Part shown: positions 11,725 through 23,803 of the stretch, piece by piece
Position numbering within the stretch: the stretch's first letter is position 1
Layout of the letters: each line of letters begins with the position of its first letter
Position numbers and translations under genes: made by a program
Notes under the pieces: generated by a model
Databases searched by the model: none
What the model was told of the DNA's origin: nothing
The model's input: the letters and a program-made list of their open reading frames with translations, nothing else
Assembly (NCBI RefSeq): GCF_902362185.1
Contig: NC_044509.1
Span: 7,658,447 to 7,722,446, forward strand
DNA length: 64,000 bases
DNA from: Chanos chanos
Taxonomy: Eukaryota; Chordata; Actinopteri; Gonorynchiformes; Chanidae
Direction of reading: 5' to 3'

Positions 11725-14415
11725 ATGTCTCAAAGTGGGAAGCTTCGCGTGGCAGTTATCGGGGCTGGGGCTGCAGGGCTTTGTGTGGCTCGACACATTT
11801 TGGCCCGTCCACTGACTTTTGTGCCACCCGTGGTTTATGAGCTGACCGACCACGTGGGTGGCACCTGGTTCTACGAAGAGCGTGTGGGCACCGACGACAA
11901 TGGGTATCCAATTCACAGCAGCATGTACCGAGATCTCAGGTAGCATACTTAAGTAGGAGCGAAAGTACCTTCGCTAAAACGTTCCTAAATCCGCAGCTTA
12001 CCTTGATGCTATAAAGTACGCCTACATTATTCCTTGTCGATATAACATGTTAATCAGGTACATATATTGTACTGTTTAGGATGTCTGTTCCAACCTCTAA
12101 ATTTCCGTCCTCAGGACGAATCTTCCAAAGGAGGTTATGATGTTCCCTGATTTTCCATTTGACCCCAAATTGCCTTCCTTCCTGCACCATCAGGATGTGT
12201 TGCATTATTTGGAGAATTACTGCAATAGTCATGCAATTACTCCACACATAAAGGTACCCAAAAGCCAAAACACCTCTCTTATGTGCTTCATCCTCAATAT
12301 TAGCCTATATCGTGTCACATTTTTGCTAAAATTTGACTAATGGGCTTGTATATATGACTGTTACTGTGTATATATTAATGAAAATAATCTGAAATACTGC
12401 ATTCGTCCTTGATTTAAACAAGTATGACAATGTTAGACTTACAGATCACCATATTGCATACTGAGGGCTTTAAAACATATTTGATAGTCTCTAAAGTGCA
12501 AATTCTCAAGTTCTTAGGCTTTTAGAAAGGTAACTTGATTGGAACTTAATTTCATCTGTCAAAAATAAGAAATGAAAAGTGCTTTTATGTTGTTATCACC
12601 CATCATGTATAGTAAAAAAAAATATCACTTGTCACCCCGAATCGAATATCCTCTAAAGGGTCTGTAGAACAGCCTTAAAAATTGCTCCTGTATTAGTGGG
12701 TAATTTTGCCGCTTTGGAAGCTAAAGTAGTGCTTACGAGGGACCACTCTGTCCCTGGCAGTTCAGCACAGTGGTGGAAGAGGTGAAGCCCATCACCATGG
12801 AGACAGAAAGGGAGGGAGCTTTGATGTGGGAGGTAATTTCATGTGGCAAATGTGGAGGACAAAGCACAGAGATGTTTGACTCTGTCTTCGTCTGCAGCGG
12901 GTAAGGAATACCACCAAATGAGAATTATCAGAGTAAAACGCAAACGCTGACGTTAGTCTCAGACACATTTCTGTAATGGTGATACAGCTGAAATACAGTT
13001 CACTTCACAGGCATAAAATATTAAACATTTTAAAAAAATGTTCAGATAGATATAGACAATTCGAAATGGTATACAGAGGTGTGTTGGAAACATTAAGGAT
13101 TTTGCTCTCCTGTCGTATTTGAAAAGGAGAGATTAATGAAGATGCCATAACAGTAGTCCGGTAGTGTCATAACAGTCATCTCAGTGTTCCTCCCTTTTTT
13201 CAGTCATTACTCTGACCCTCATGTGCCCTCCATTCCGGGGCTGGAGCATTTCAAAGGTAATCTGACTCTTCACCGTGTTCAGTGTCATAATCTTTGAAGC
13301 TTCAGAGCACACACACAGTATTAACCTTCTGGCCCCCACCCCCACCCCCCACCCTGTTCCAGGAACAGTGATGCACAGTCACTCCTACCGCTATCCAGAA
13401 CCGTTTTCTGGCCAGTCCATTGTGGTGCTGGGAGCAGGAGCATCTGGGGTTGATATATCAATTGAACTAGCTCAAGCTAATGCCCAAGTATGTACTTTAA
13501 TGAGGAGAAACAAGGCAAATTATATGTCAGAATGTCCTAGCATGTACTCGGGGCTATGTCCTAATTTACTGTATTATTGGCTTTTTAATTTGTTTTTTTT
13601 TTGTTTGTTTGTTTGTTTGTCATTCCCGTGGCTTTTCCTTTCAACCCTAGGTCATTCTCAGCCATAATAAGCCAGCTTTGCCTTTCTCCCTGCCCGCTGG
13701 TGTCCGACAGGCAGCCCCTGTAGTGAGAGTGTTAGAAGATGGTTCATTTGAGTTCCAGGATGGTTCCCTCGCACACGCCCAAGTCCTCATGCTCTGTACA
13801 GGATACAATTTCACCTTCCCGTTTCTTCACTCAACACAGCTTGGCTTACAGGTCCAGGAGCACCTGATAACACCTCTTTACAAGTTCTTGGTACCACCTG
13901 CCTATCCGTCTCTCTTTTTTGTGGGTATTTGCAAGGTCATTTGCCCTTTTGTACACTTCAACTGTCAGGTAAAGCGTCATATTTATCTGGTCTTATTTCG
14001 TAGTGTGTTTTGAGTTGTCCTCGAATAATGTTTGTGTAATAATATCTCTCTTTCTCCCACCTCACTTCATCTTCAGGTACAGTTTGCTCTGGCGATTCTT
14101 GACGGGACCGTAAAGTTGCCGTCTCGGGAGGAAATGGAAAAAGAGGTCCGGAGAGAAATGCAGGAGAAGGCAGAGAGAGGCGTGCAAACAAAGCACCTCT
14201 TAAAAATGGATTCTGAACAGTGGGATTACTACAAGATGTTAGCCCGCACGGGTGAGTTTTCACCACCGCCACCTGTAATCCAGAGCCTCTATGACGAAGT
14301 AGGCAGACAGAGACGGAAAGATCCACGAACCTACAGGCACCTGAATTACAGCCTACTTAGCGACACACGGTGGACACTGCTGGAAGCACAGCCGTTAAGA
14401 GCTGATGAAGTTTAG
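11725..14415 (+). CDS. Flavin-containing monooxygenase (FMO GS-OX-like)
   Basis: Predicted 442-residue soluble FAD/NADPH-dependent monooxygenase that oxygenates soft nucleophiles (N or S) in small substrates. Seven exons join in frame: 11725-11939, 12115-12253, 12761-12900, 13204-13256, 13363-13487, 13651-13968 and 14077-14415. Visible motifs are the FAD-binding GAGAAG (residues 13-18), the FMO signature FxGxxxHxxxY (FKGTVMHSHSY, 181-191), the NADPH-binding GAGASG (206-211) and a late CTGY motif (273-276). It ends in charged sequence without the C-terminal hydrophobic anchor of mammalian FMO1-5, and its length fits the shorter FMO GS-OX-like group. The start codon directly precedes the FAD fold; an earlier ATG at 11703 is in another frame. 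A poly(A) signal AATAAA is at 15048-15053. Every key motif is intact. Family is secure, substrate unknown. Confidence 0.93.
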
Positions 14416-16344
14416 TTAAGCTCAATCAGTAACATTTACACCCTTGCACATAACAGTGAATGATTTTCAAATTACTCAATTCTCATGCTTTTTTTTTGGG
14501 GGGGGGGGGGGGGGGGGGGGCTTAGTTTTAACATTCCATTATGGATAGAGCCGAATCAGTTATATCATTTTATCATCCTTGTGGCTTCATCAATAGAGGA
14601 TGAAATAATCTCCTGTATAATTTCACACATATTAGTGAAAGGCCTCTAACAATTTTGCAATCGGTTAGTGAGCTCCATTTGTTATAAATGTCTTTGTAAT
14701 TTAATTTGACAAAGTTCAGCTTTAGGTTTCCATGTGAAAAAAAAAACAAAAAATTGGGAGAGAGTCAGTTCAAGGAGTTTTTGGAGTGAATATAATACAA
14801 AGTGATCCATGTTTATTCTTTGCTTTGAAAATACACAACTTAATTTGTAATACATAAATGTAAGCAACATGGTTAATTCAATTCAGTAAGTAATTAAATA
14901 TAATTGTGAAAAATAATTCAATTTAAACCTTACTTTATTTCTCTCTCACTGTCTATTTCTGTCCCCAATGTTTTTTGTTTTTGTTGTTGTTGTTGGTTTT
15001 GTTGTTGTGGGCCTATGTATTTTTCCAACTTGTGTTATTCTCAGGGAAATAAAGTGCTGTTTGATTTGTTTAGCACTTATTTGAGATTGCTGACTCGTTA
15101 CATAGAGATTTAAAAAGTAATTAAGCATGGAATAAAGTTGTCACGACATTTTTATGGTGATACATTTTGGTAATTATGATCAGTTTCTATAAACCCAGTA
15201 ATCACTCTCTTTTAGGAGAAATCACTTTGGGATGTCAAGCAAATAAATTCTGTTAAATACGTACATTTTCATCACTCTTAGAAAGTCGTATATTACCGAG
15301 TAAAATACCTGAGTCAGTCGAACGCCCCATTCTTATGTAAGCATGTACGTCTTGGATTTCAGTTTTGTTTTTGCTTCTTTTTTTAAAATTGCATCATCGG
15401 TTTCATGTGAAGCATCAACTGCGCTACTCATTCCAGCGCTTTCCCATCTGCTTGGAGTCGTCATCTCCGAACATTGTGAAATTGGATACCTAATTCTTAA
15501 CCCCTACAGCAGTCTCGCTCTCTCTCTCTCCCAGTTGTTCTAAAAGTTATATAAACACATCCGCTAAATTCTGAGATCTAATTTGCATGCGTATTTCATG
15601 TATAGCTCAAAAGTCGTGGTGAGGGCAATTATCGCTGACTTACGATAAGGTTTAAAACAACGGTTTAAAAAAAACTGTGCGAAGAAAAGGAAGACTTTTG
15701 AGGGCGGGAGGAAAGGAAAGCAGAAGGGGTGTTTCCTCGCAACAGAGGGAGGATTAGTAAGAAATGAGTTAGATTTGTAAAGAAACAAGATAATTTCCTA
15801 GTAGCTTGTTATCAAAAAGCGTTCTGACGGAGGTGGTTTGGTGAGACAGTCGCGATGACAAGTTTCGTGTGTCGTTGAGAAGAGGTAAGGAACTTCTTGT
15901 CACTCGCCTACTCATGAACAAACAGGCAGACAACAACTCACCCTTTAGCCTACATAACTTCGTCACTTTGAGATAGTTGTTTGTTTATTGTGGGGTTACT
16001 TATATTCGCATTTTCTCCTATGGTTTTCTGCTTTGCTCCTACGAGTGAAACACTTTTATCAGAAACGTAACTTCTACACAGGGTTTAACATCGACGTGTA
16101 TTTGTGCATGGTCATGTTTGCAATGTAATTAAAGCAGACTTTTTCTGCCAAAAAAACTTGAAGTCCCTCAATAATAATGGAATGAATACAATCTCATCAA
16201 TAACAGTCACTTGTGTATTACTTCACTTTAACTGTTCCAGTTAAATTTCAAACTTCAAACGTGACTTAAAAAATGCTCCTACTGCTTTATACTATGAATA
16301 CATATGTCCCTCATTTCCTCTGGCTCAGTATCACACTCTGACGG
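14416..16344. other. FMO 3' UTR and intergenic DNA
   Basis: The FMO 3' UTR probably runs to the poly(A) signal at 15048-15053 and includes a G homopolymer. Beyond that the sequence is AT-rich with no gene. A pyrimidine tract ending in CAG at about 16328 could be the acceptor joining an upstream non-coding exon to the SCHIP1-family start exon. Confidence 0.5.
14498..14520 (+). repeat. G homopolymer in FMO 3' UTR
   Basis: Twenty-three consecutive G follow a T run, between the FMO stop codon and its poly(A) signal. It would be transcribed as poly(G). Homopolymer length is often wrong in assemblies. Confidence 0.85.
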
Positions 16345-18389
16345 ATGGAAGGAGAAGAGGACAATAAGAAGCAGGAAGAGAAAAGTAGTGTTGGTTCCCC
16401 ACTCTCCGGTCAGGAGGTGGAAGCAGAAACTCAGGAATGGACCTCAATAGATGACCAAGACTTACCCATCATGCATTGGGAGGCTCTGAATTTGCGAATA
16501 GCTGAACTTGAAAAACAAGAAGAGGAGAGGAGGAAGAAGGCAAAGGTTAGAGTGTAGACCATCTTTTAGTGGTGTGAAGCGTATAGCTTTTTGTCAACAG
16601 TTCAGTCAAGTCCATACACATTTTAGCTTAAGACACTAAGGATGACAAAATAATCTACCCGTACCACGGAATTCTTGTAAAGACGACACCTTCTGAAAGA
16701 CATCTAAAACTTTAAATGTTAGATTTTTTTCCCCTTTGATCCCGTCTGACACTCTCTCATGTGTTTATCTGAACAGGACAAATCACTAGGGGGATGGATA
16801 GATTTTAAGCCTCAAGGACCTCAGAGGAAGCAGTGGATAGACACAGAGGATTTTGGAGAATGTCGTATTCCCGTCGTTACGTCTCGGTGAGATTTTCACA
16901 GAGTACTTTATGTGTAACTGGTATTCCATATGTGTTTAGAGTCAACTAAGACATACTTTTTTATGTCAAGTTTCCCTAAATATTTATTGAAGCTTCCAGA
17001 TGTAACTGTTGATGTTTTGTCTTTTTTTTTTTTCTTTTAATATACAGATTTAACACTCCTAAAAATCTGCAGCTTTGCTTCATCAACAACAGTGAAAGTG
17101 AGGATGAGGATGATGAGGGAGCATCTAGTAAAGGGGTGAGGTGTTTAAAACAACATAAAAAGATTAACAGCATTAAAAACACTCAGCTGTAGTCTTGTTA
17201 CGATCTAGACATTAACATATAAAATCCTAACATACTTAGTGACGTGTCACAAACTGCTTTCTAAATGTCCGTCGACATTGCTGTATGGTCGTTGTGTAAG
17301 CCAGACTAGAAATGCGAGACCAAACATCTCTCTGTCGTACTGTTAGAGACATTTTTCATTAACGTCTCAGTTAAATGGGGAGAACAAAAGATGGCTGATG
17401 CTGCATTGTGTCGTCCGGTTGAACGCCAGCCGCGCATCTGTGTGGTGCTGTCAAATTACGACGTTCTTACAACGTTGTCTTTGTGATTTGACTCAGGCAT
17501 GTATTTCTGTGAGGCGCAAGGCTGTATTGCTGTCATTTGTCTCTGACAGAGTTCCAGTGATGCAGAGGGACGTGGAAACCACTCTTCAGGCCTGAAACAG
17601 GAAGTGAGGGTAGCACTGAGTCAGCTCAGAGACAAGCTTTGGGCAGAGGAGAAAGAGAAAGAGGTGAGATTGACGGACAGATAGGAAAGATTGATTAAAA
17701 TGTGTACGCTCGTCTCTGTCGGACTGTGTAACTGGGTTCCTCGGTCTGTGTTTTGTGGGTGTGTGTTCCAGCGGCTAGCCTCCACTTCAACAGCGGTAAA
17801 TAAGAAGAAGCAGCTTGACCAGAGTGAACTGCAGTCCTGCACGTTAGAGCAGCTCGATTCGCTAAGAGCCTCGCTCAACAAAGACATTCACGGTTAGCAC
17901 CTCTTCATTCCTTTGACTCTTTTATGAACTCATTCTTACTCAAAACAGTCATTATCATGTTAACGCTTATGGCTAAAGCTCATGCAACCCTCTAATTAAA
18001 GCAGAGTTCTTAAAGATGTTCCACTTTTTTTTTTTTATTAGTTAAATTAATGATATACTCGTGCTGGTTCTTGAATAAAACTACCTAAATGTTCATGATG
18101 GAAAAAAAAATCAGAATTGGCATCCAAGAAGTTGTGTGGGTTCAACCAATAAACAAAGTATCATTGTACTTGTTTTTATGTGTGATCATATATGAGTACC
18201 TTAGGGGAATGTCATGCAGTGACAGCGTTGTATGTAAGTGTGTTGTGCTTAATTGTGTTTAATTTTTTCATTTTCACTTTTCTTCCAGACCTAAGCTCAG
18301 AATTAGTGAGACATCTCTTAATAAGGGACCATCTTCGCACAAAACAAGACGCCATGCTTCTGGACGTACAGGATATGACCTCATTATGA
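16345..18389 (+). CDS. Schwannomin-interacting protein 1 family (SCHIP1-like)
   Basis: Predicted 244-residue cytoplasmic coiled-coil protein. Exons are 16345-16545, 16777-16886, 17048-17135, 17550-17663, 17772-17892 and 18289-18389; all joins keep phase. Three blocks match SCHIP1: an early MHWEALNLRIAELE (human PMDWEALEKHLAGL), a middle NLQLCFINNSESEDED (human NLQICFVNDSGSDKD), and a C-terminal coiled coil around residues 195-244 with SSELVRHLLIRDHLRT and QDAMLLDVQDMTSL. SCHIP1 binds merlin/NF2 and works at the cortical cytoskeleton and axon initial segments. The protein is close in length to short SCHIP1 isoforms and has no IQ motif. Its C-terminus stops soon after the coiled coil, where human SCHIP1 runs on. 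It may be a diverged paralogue rather than the schip1 orthologue, so no symbol is given. A poly(A) signal is at 19033-19038. Confidence 0.85.
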
Positions 18390-20700
18390 TTGACAGCCGT
18401 GGATGGGGGGGAAAACGTCGTCCTTGTAAATACTTTGCATGAACTTCAAAAAAAAAAAACAAAAAAAAAAGAACTGTGGCACTATGTTAAGCCAGCCATT
18501 TACAGAGATCTTTTTTCATATCCACAGTACTTGACTAACTATTGTCAGCTATATGAGATCTGACTCTCACACAGGTGTGGATCAGCACATGACCTTGTGA
18601 GTCACCTTATTATTAGTCACAAGTTTTATTGTGAGAACCTTGGCCGTATTACTAAAAGGGAGACGTGCAAATGTGTTAAACAAATTTGCTTGCAAAAGAA
18701 ATACACTAATATCTATCTATCTATATCTATATATATATATATCTATATAGATATATAGATATATATATATAGGGGCATACGTGTCCTGTGTTACTGCCAT
18801 TCAAACAAACAGTGAGAAGCTGCTACCAATGCCTTTTTGTTTTGAAACTGTGATGCAATGACAACAATTATGAATTACTTTCAAAACATTCCATTGTAAT
18901 CCAGTAATTAGACGGACACTAAAAAAACAAAACTGATGGTGCTCTTCAGGGGTGTACTATTTATGGGGTACCTGAATTCAGTAATTGAGCTAAGCTAGTG
19001 ATGTTTCTCAGTATTCATCTTCTCGATAATGCAATAAATCTTATGCATTTATTTTGTATGTATCACGTGTCGGTATTCGTTTGCGTAACACTCCAGTAAT
19101 GTCACAGTTCTCAAAGTCAGTTTCGGATGATCGTATGTGAGGTCAATATATATATCGGTGACAGTTTATTAAAAGAGCTATGCTGTGTTTTAAAACGAAA
19201 TGAGGAGGGGCTTGGACATACTCCCCCCTTGTTCCGACTGTCGCTGTCAGACGTGCGTATACACTCATTTGATCATTTTAGCACCGCTCGGCAGGACAGA
19301 GACACGAACAAAAAGAGCAAGCAAGGTAACAGACAATGAAGTGACCAGTGAAGTGCAAAATGGACACAAAGTCATATGAGGAGAACAGTGAAAACATTGT
19401 TCTTACATAAAGAAGTTTAAAAGGTCCTGTTATCATCCTCCTCTTTTACCGAATGGAGGAAGAAGAGTTTTTTGAGGGGATATTAGATTTGTTTTTGTAT
19501 GGACTTTGCAGTTTGGCAGCCTGACAACTAAAACAGGTAAGCATTACGCACACAAGTGTATTATTTCTATTTTAAAACATACAGATATGAAGGTAGTGAA
19601 ATAATCTAATGTTTATTGATAAACATATTTAAAAGAAAAAAAGCATAAAATGCTTAATAATGATCTTGTGTTCAATATGCATCTCAGAAAATGATCTTGA
19701 ATGTTTAGACTGACAGTGAAATGAATTTAATTTTTTTTTTTAAATGTTTCCAACTTTTTCACTCATTGTTTCATTGGCACTGGAGGAGTATACAACTAAG
19801 GTGTATTGGGTTTCTGCTTAGCATTTTTGTCTGAATGAATGGATATTAATTATTCACTAAAGCTCAGATGCCATTTGTCAGCGACAAACAGAGCACATGC
19901 CATTATTCATATACCATTTCATTTAGTAACAAACTCAGCATTTGACAGTCTTCACATAAAGAAATATCACTTATTTGTGCAGCGTCCATGTAACTGATGA
20001 TTTTCTCACAGTTCTCCCATTAACATTTCTCAAGCCAAATATCTTTTTTTTTTCTCTTACTTCATCAACCAACAAAAATGTTTTCTGTTTACTGTCTGAC
20101 TTGTGGCAATGATAAAATATCTACTGCTCATGGTAAGCATGTATGTACACTGCAATATATTTTGATAATGCAAAATGAATACCTACAATTACCAATAAAT
20201 GGGGTAGAGAGGAGGTGGAAAAGCAGGGGGATCAATGGTATGAATGAAGCATTTTACGGAAAAGCCTGTTACTGATTGAAAGGTTAATAGACCAAGAGAG
20301 GCTGAATCAGCCAAATACACTGAAAATGTTTATGACCATGGAAGAGACATGGTCATTGACCAACTTAGGTACCTTCTGTCTGACCAGTCACTGCAGGTAT
20401 ACAAAAGTTTCACATTTGAAAACACCAGTTAAGAAAGAGATCTGAGAGAATATATATTGATGAGCTTGGTTTGCAATATATAAGAATTATGAAATCAGAT
20501 TTAGATCACCGTGAAATTCTTCAATGTTGTCTTTTTAAAACCAGAACCATTTCTTTTGAAACTCACAGAAAACCTTGACATGGAAATATGGGAACTTAAA
20601 CATGATAACAGGTCGATACCAACAATGAGGAACTCGTTAAAGAAGAAAAGTGGGAAAAAAGGGAGACAACTGTAACAAGGAGACAAAAAAACTATTGACT
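18390..20700. other. Intergenic DNA upstream of the P2Y-like gene
   Basis: This holds the 3' UTR of the SCHIP1-like gene, an AT microsatellite at 18711-18771 and AT-rich sequence. A possible 5' UTR exon of the receptor gene ends at about 19536 (AACAG followed by GTAAGC), but nothing in the sequence links it to the receptor. Confidence 0.4.
18711..18771. repeat. TATC/TA microsatellite
   Basis: TATCTA units merge into TA repeats and then TATAGA units. The reversal makes the tract partly self-complementary, so it can form an imperfect hairpin. Confidence 0.85.
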
Positions 20701-21993
20701 ATGAAGACAACTGTTGCATCAGGAGCCATTATGAGTGAAATGCTGACCAGGGTCAACAAAACAATCTCTCTGAATAGCACCATCTCCCCGTTACCACCAA
20801 ACTGCAGTAAAGATGAGTCATACAAATACATCATCTTGCCACTCTGCTACTCTCTGACTTTCATCCTAAGTTTAGCGCTGAACTCCACGGTTCTGCTCCG
20901 TTCCCACCGTCAACGCAACAACCACAGGTGGAACGCGTCGGTAATTTACATGGTGAACCTTGCGTCCACCGACCTAATGTATAGTTTCTCTTTACCGTTC
21001 CTGGTGATAAGTTACCTTATGCGCGACCACTGGGTCTTTGGGGACTTCATGTGCCGCCTGGTGCGTTTTCTTTTCTACTTTAACCTGTACTGCAGTATCT
21101 TTTTCCTCACCTGCATATCAGTGCACCGGTACATGGGCATCTGTCACCCAATCAGGAGCATCACTCTCGAGAGCAAGCGAACGGTTAAAGGGATCTGTGC
21201 TGTGGTCTGGAGTGTGGTATTCGCGCTCACCTGCCCCATCTTTCGTTTCGCCCAAACTGGGCAAGTTATAAGGAGAACGGAGGAAGAGGGACAAGAATTC
21301 GGGGACGCGGAACAAGGATCAGGAGACAAGGAAATCGAGGCGGAAAGATTCTGGAATTGTTGGGACGACGCAATCGACAGAGAATTCTCAGAGTACGTGC
21401 CCTACGGGATCGTCCTTCATCTGCTGGGCTTTTTCGTCCCTTTCGTCATCATCGCTTGGTGTTACTCGCGAGTGGTCCGAACCATCTTCCAGACGCTTCA
21501 CTCTCAGCCTCAGCTGCAGGAGTGTGTCGTCGTTAGCGGGGGGGCAGAAGGTGGCAGGGAAAGGACTTCTGTCTCGTTTTCTGGCTCTCAGCACTCTCCC
21601 TATGTCAGCAGGCGCCGCAGATCAATCAAAACCATTGTCACGATTACCCTCCTATTTGCGCTGTGCTTTCTCCCGTTCCATGTCACACGCACCCTGTTCC
21701 TCGTCCTCAAAGAAATCAAAGAGGTGGAGTGTCACACCATGCGCACTGTCTCCATTTGCTACAAGGTCACGCGTCCGCTCGCCTCTTGCAATTCCTGGCT
21801 CAACGCTCTTCTTTACTTCCTGACGGGCGACAAAAACATGCCATGCTGTGTGAAGACTGACAAAGCTCCTGACAGACTGCTCTGGCCCCTGAAAACCCTT
21901 CATAAAGCCAAAGAGAGAGAGGTTCCAGAACCAGAGGAACCAGAAAAAACACAGCACGAAGAGACAGATTCAAAATCTTCAGGGATATCCTAG
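20701..21993 (+). CDS. P2Y-type nucleotide receptor (P2Y2/4-like GPCR)
   Basis: Single-exon, 430-residue class A GPCR of the plasma membrane. Its core resembles P2Y4/P2Y2: HWVFGDFMCRLVRFLFY before and into TM3, HRY (142-144) at the DRY position, FLPFHVTRTLF in TM6 and CYKVTRPLAS in TM7. The basic residues that bind nucleotide phosphates in P2Y2/4 (Arg in TM3, His and Arg in TM6, Arg in TM7) are all present. N-terminal N-glycosylation sites are NKT and NST. Unusual points: extracellular loop 2 carries an acidic insertion of roughly 20 residues, loop 3 inside the cell is Ser/Gln-rich and long, and the TM7 DPxxY motif reads NALLY (N368, A369), lacking the conserved proline. I start at ATG 20701; an ATG at 20731 is also possible. 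The same frame is open back to 20650 but from a GTG. A poly(A) signal is at 22091-22096. Confidence 0.9.
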   Translation: MKTTVASGAIMSEMLTRVNKTISLNSTISPLPPNCSKDESYKYIILPLCYSLTFILSLALNSTVLLRSHRQRNNHRWNASVIYMVNLASTDLMYSFSLPFLVISYLMRDHWVFGDFMCRLVRFLFYFNLYCSIFFLTCISVHRYMGICHPIRSITLESKRTVKGICAVVWSVVFALTCPIFRFAQTGQVIRRTEEEGQEFGDAEQGSGDKEIEAERFWNCWDDAIDREFSEYVPYGIVLHLLGFFVPFVIIAWCYSRVVRTIFQTLHSQPQLQECVVVSGGAEGGRERTSVSFSGSQHSPYVSRRRRSIKTIVTITLLFALCFLPFHVTRTLFLVLKEIKEVECHTMRTVSICYKVTRPLASCNSWLNALLYFLTGDKNMPCCVKTDKAPDRLLWPLKTLHKAKEREVPEPEEPEKTQHEETDSKSSGIS

Positions 21994-23766
21994 ATGTTTT
22001 AAGACAATACAAGACTGTTCTATTGTATGATGGCGATAATAGGAATTTTTGTTTTTGTTTTGTGGATGTCATAAATATTTAATTTTTCTTAATAAACCAA
22101 TATACTACGCTACATTACACTATGTAAGAACTGTGTAATACAATCTACAGATCCTGTAGTTCTTGCTAGAATCATATGAAAAACAAATTTCCTAACTGTG
22201 CTGCTTTCCGGACTAATATAAATGAAAAACATAAACAACCATGTGTTAATCACCTAATCAGTGATACAGAGCTATCTGTCACTTCAGGAATGTCAATGTT
22301 TTCTCCCTTTTAATCACGAGTCTCTTTGTAGAGTTGCTTTTAGTCATTTATGCCCTGTGGTAAGCCTCTTAACTGCTAGTCTGAAGAGCAAAACAAATTT
22401 TCTCATGAAATTACATCTGGAGATCAGGATTAAGGAGTAAGAAGGTTTTCACTGTAGCTGTGTTTATTTTGTTGTCATACTTGGATTGACATTCTTATCC
22501 AGTTAAAACCTCCTTATGGAACTTTTTTTTTTTTTTTATCACATCTTGCCTCCTGTAGAGACTATATAATCGATTAACTATTGCTGTACGGACTATTTAA
22601 AAGTCTATGTGATCAATAGCTTCTTAAAAAGTGTTTTTAAAAAAAAATCCCAAACTATACACATCATGCTAAACATAAGAAAAATCTTATTTTCAATTAT
22701 TCTGAGACAAAGAAGAAAGAAGAAACAAAGAAATGAGACTGTTCTGCTTTTAACCCCATGCATTTACCACACAAATGACTCAAGAGGAAATTTAAGCAAA
22801 ACAAAAACAAAAACAAACAAACAAACAAACAAAAAACACTTTAACGGTCACGTCCGAATGTTTGGGGACCACTTGACTGCAGGGATAACCTATGGACCGC
22901 TAGCTTTATGGTGACTGATACCCAATATCCAGTTTGATGTTTTAACCTCATTTAGCGCTTCTTGAGATCACAATGTCTTTAAAACACATCTCTTGTGGTT
23001 AGATTAACTTTGCCTGTATTCGTCAAAGTTGTGAATAAAGCAAGGTGTCATTACATTCTGTCTTACCTGACTGCACTATGTCGTACCATTTCATTTTTCT
23101 CACCAAGAAAAATGTGGGGTTTTTTTTTTTTTTTTTTTTGCAGTGACTCTCTACTTCCATTGACAAAAATGAAAATGTAAAAATACACATATTCATTAAA
23201 AATAAGTAAAATAAATAAAGGTAAGTTCAGCACATGGTGCATGTAATTTAATGTGGTGAATGGGTGTTATGAGTCATTGACAAGTTGGTTGGCAAGAATA
23301 AAACAGTTACGGAACAAAGTTATTCATCTACACTGTGTCAACACAAAACTGTGTCACCAAGCTATTATGCATGTTATGCATGATATGCATGTTTCTCACT
23401 GCTTCTGATGCTTCGTTACCAAAGAAGGAGTTAAGAATGGAAAATCACAACCGCTGACTGTGTAACATCATCATGACATCTTGCTTGACACATCACTGAA
23501 CTGTAATCTTAAGACCATAAGACTAAAATGATTTAACCACACCAAAAGCTGGTACGTTAAGCACTCTTTCAGTAAGCATCCGATGACCCATAAGGTCCAG
23601 GCTCACCAAAAGCCAACTTAATTGCAGCCGGATGACCAGTTGACCCCAGTGTGGAGATAATGATTAAACTTGGTAGTGTAAGTGACCATGCACTTTCATG
23701 AACTTTCATCGGGTTAATATACAGGAGTGACATCTATCTTCATCCATATCAATTTCTAAACATATA

Positions 23767-23803
<37 letters not shown>

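Noticed and set aside
20650-20700. Upstream extension of the P2Y-like frame
   Set aside because: It begins at GTG, is Lys-rich and unlike any P2Y N-terminus; the ATG at 20701 is preferred.
21118-22072. Several minus-strand frames across the P2Y-like gene
   Set aside because: Antisense shadows of a GC-rich coding exon.
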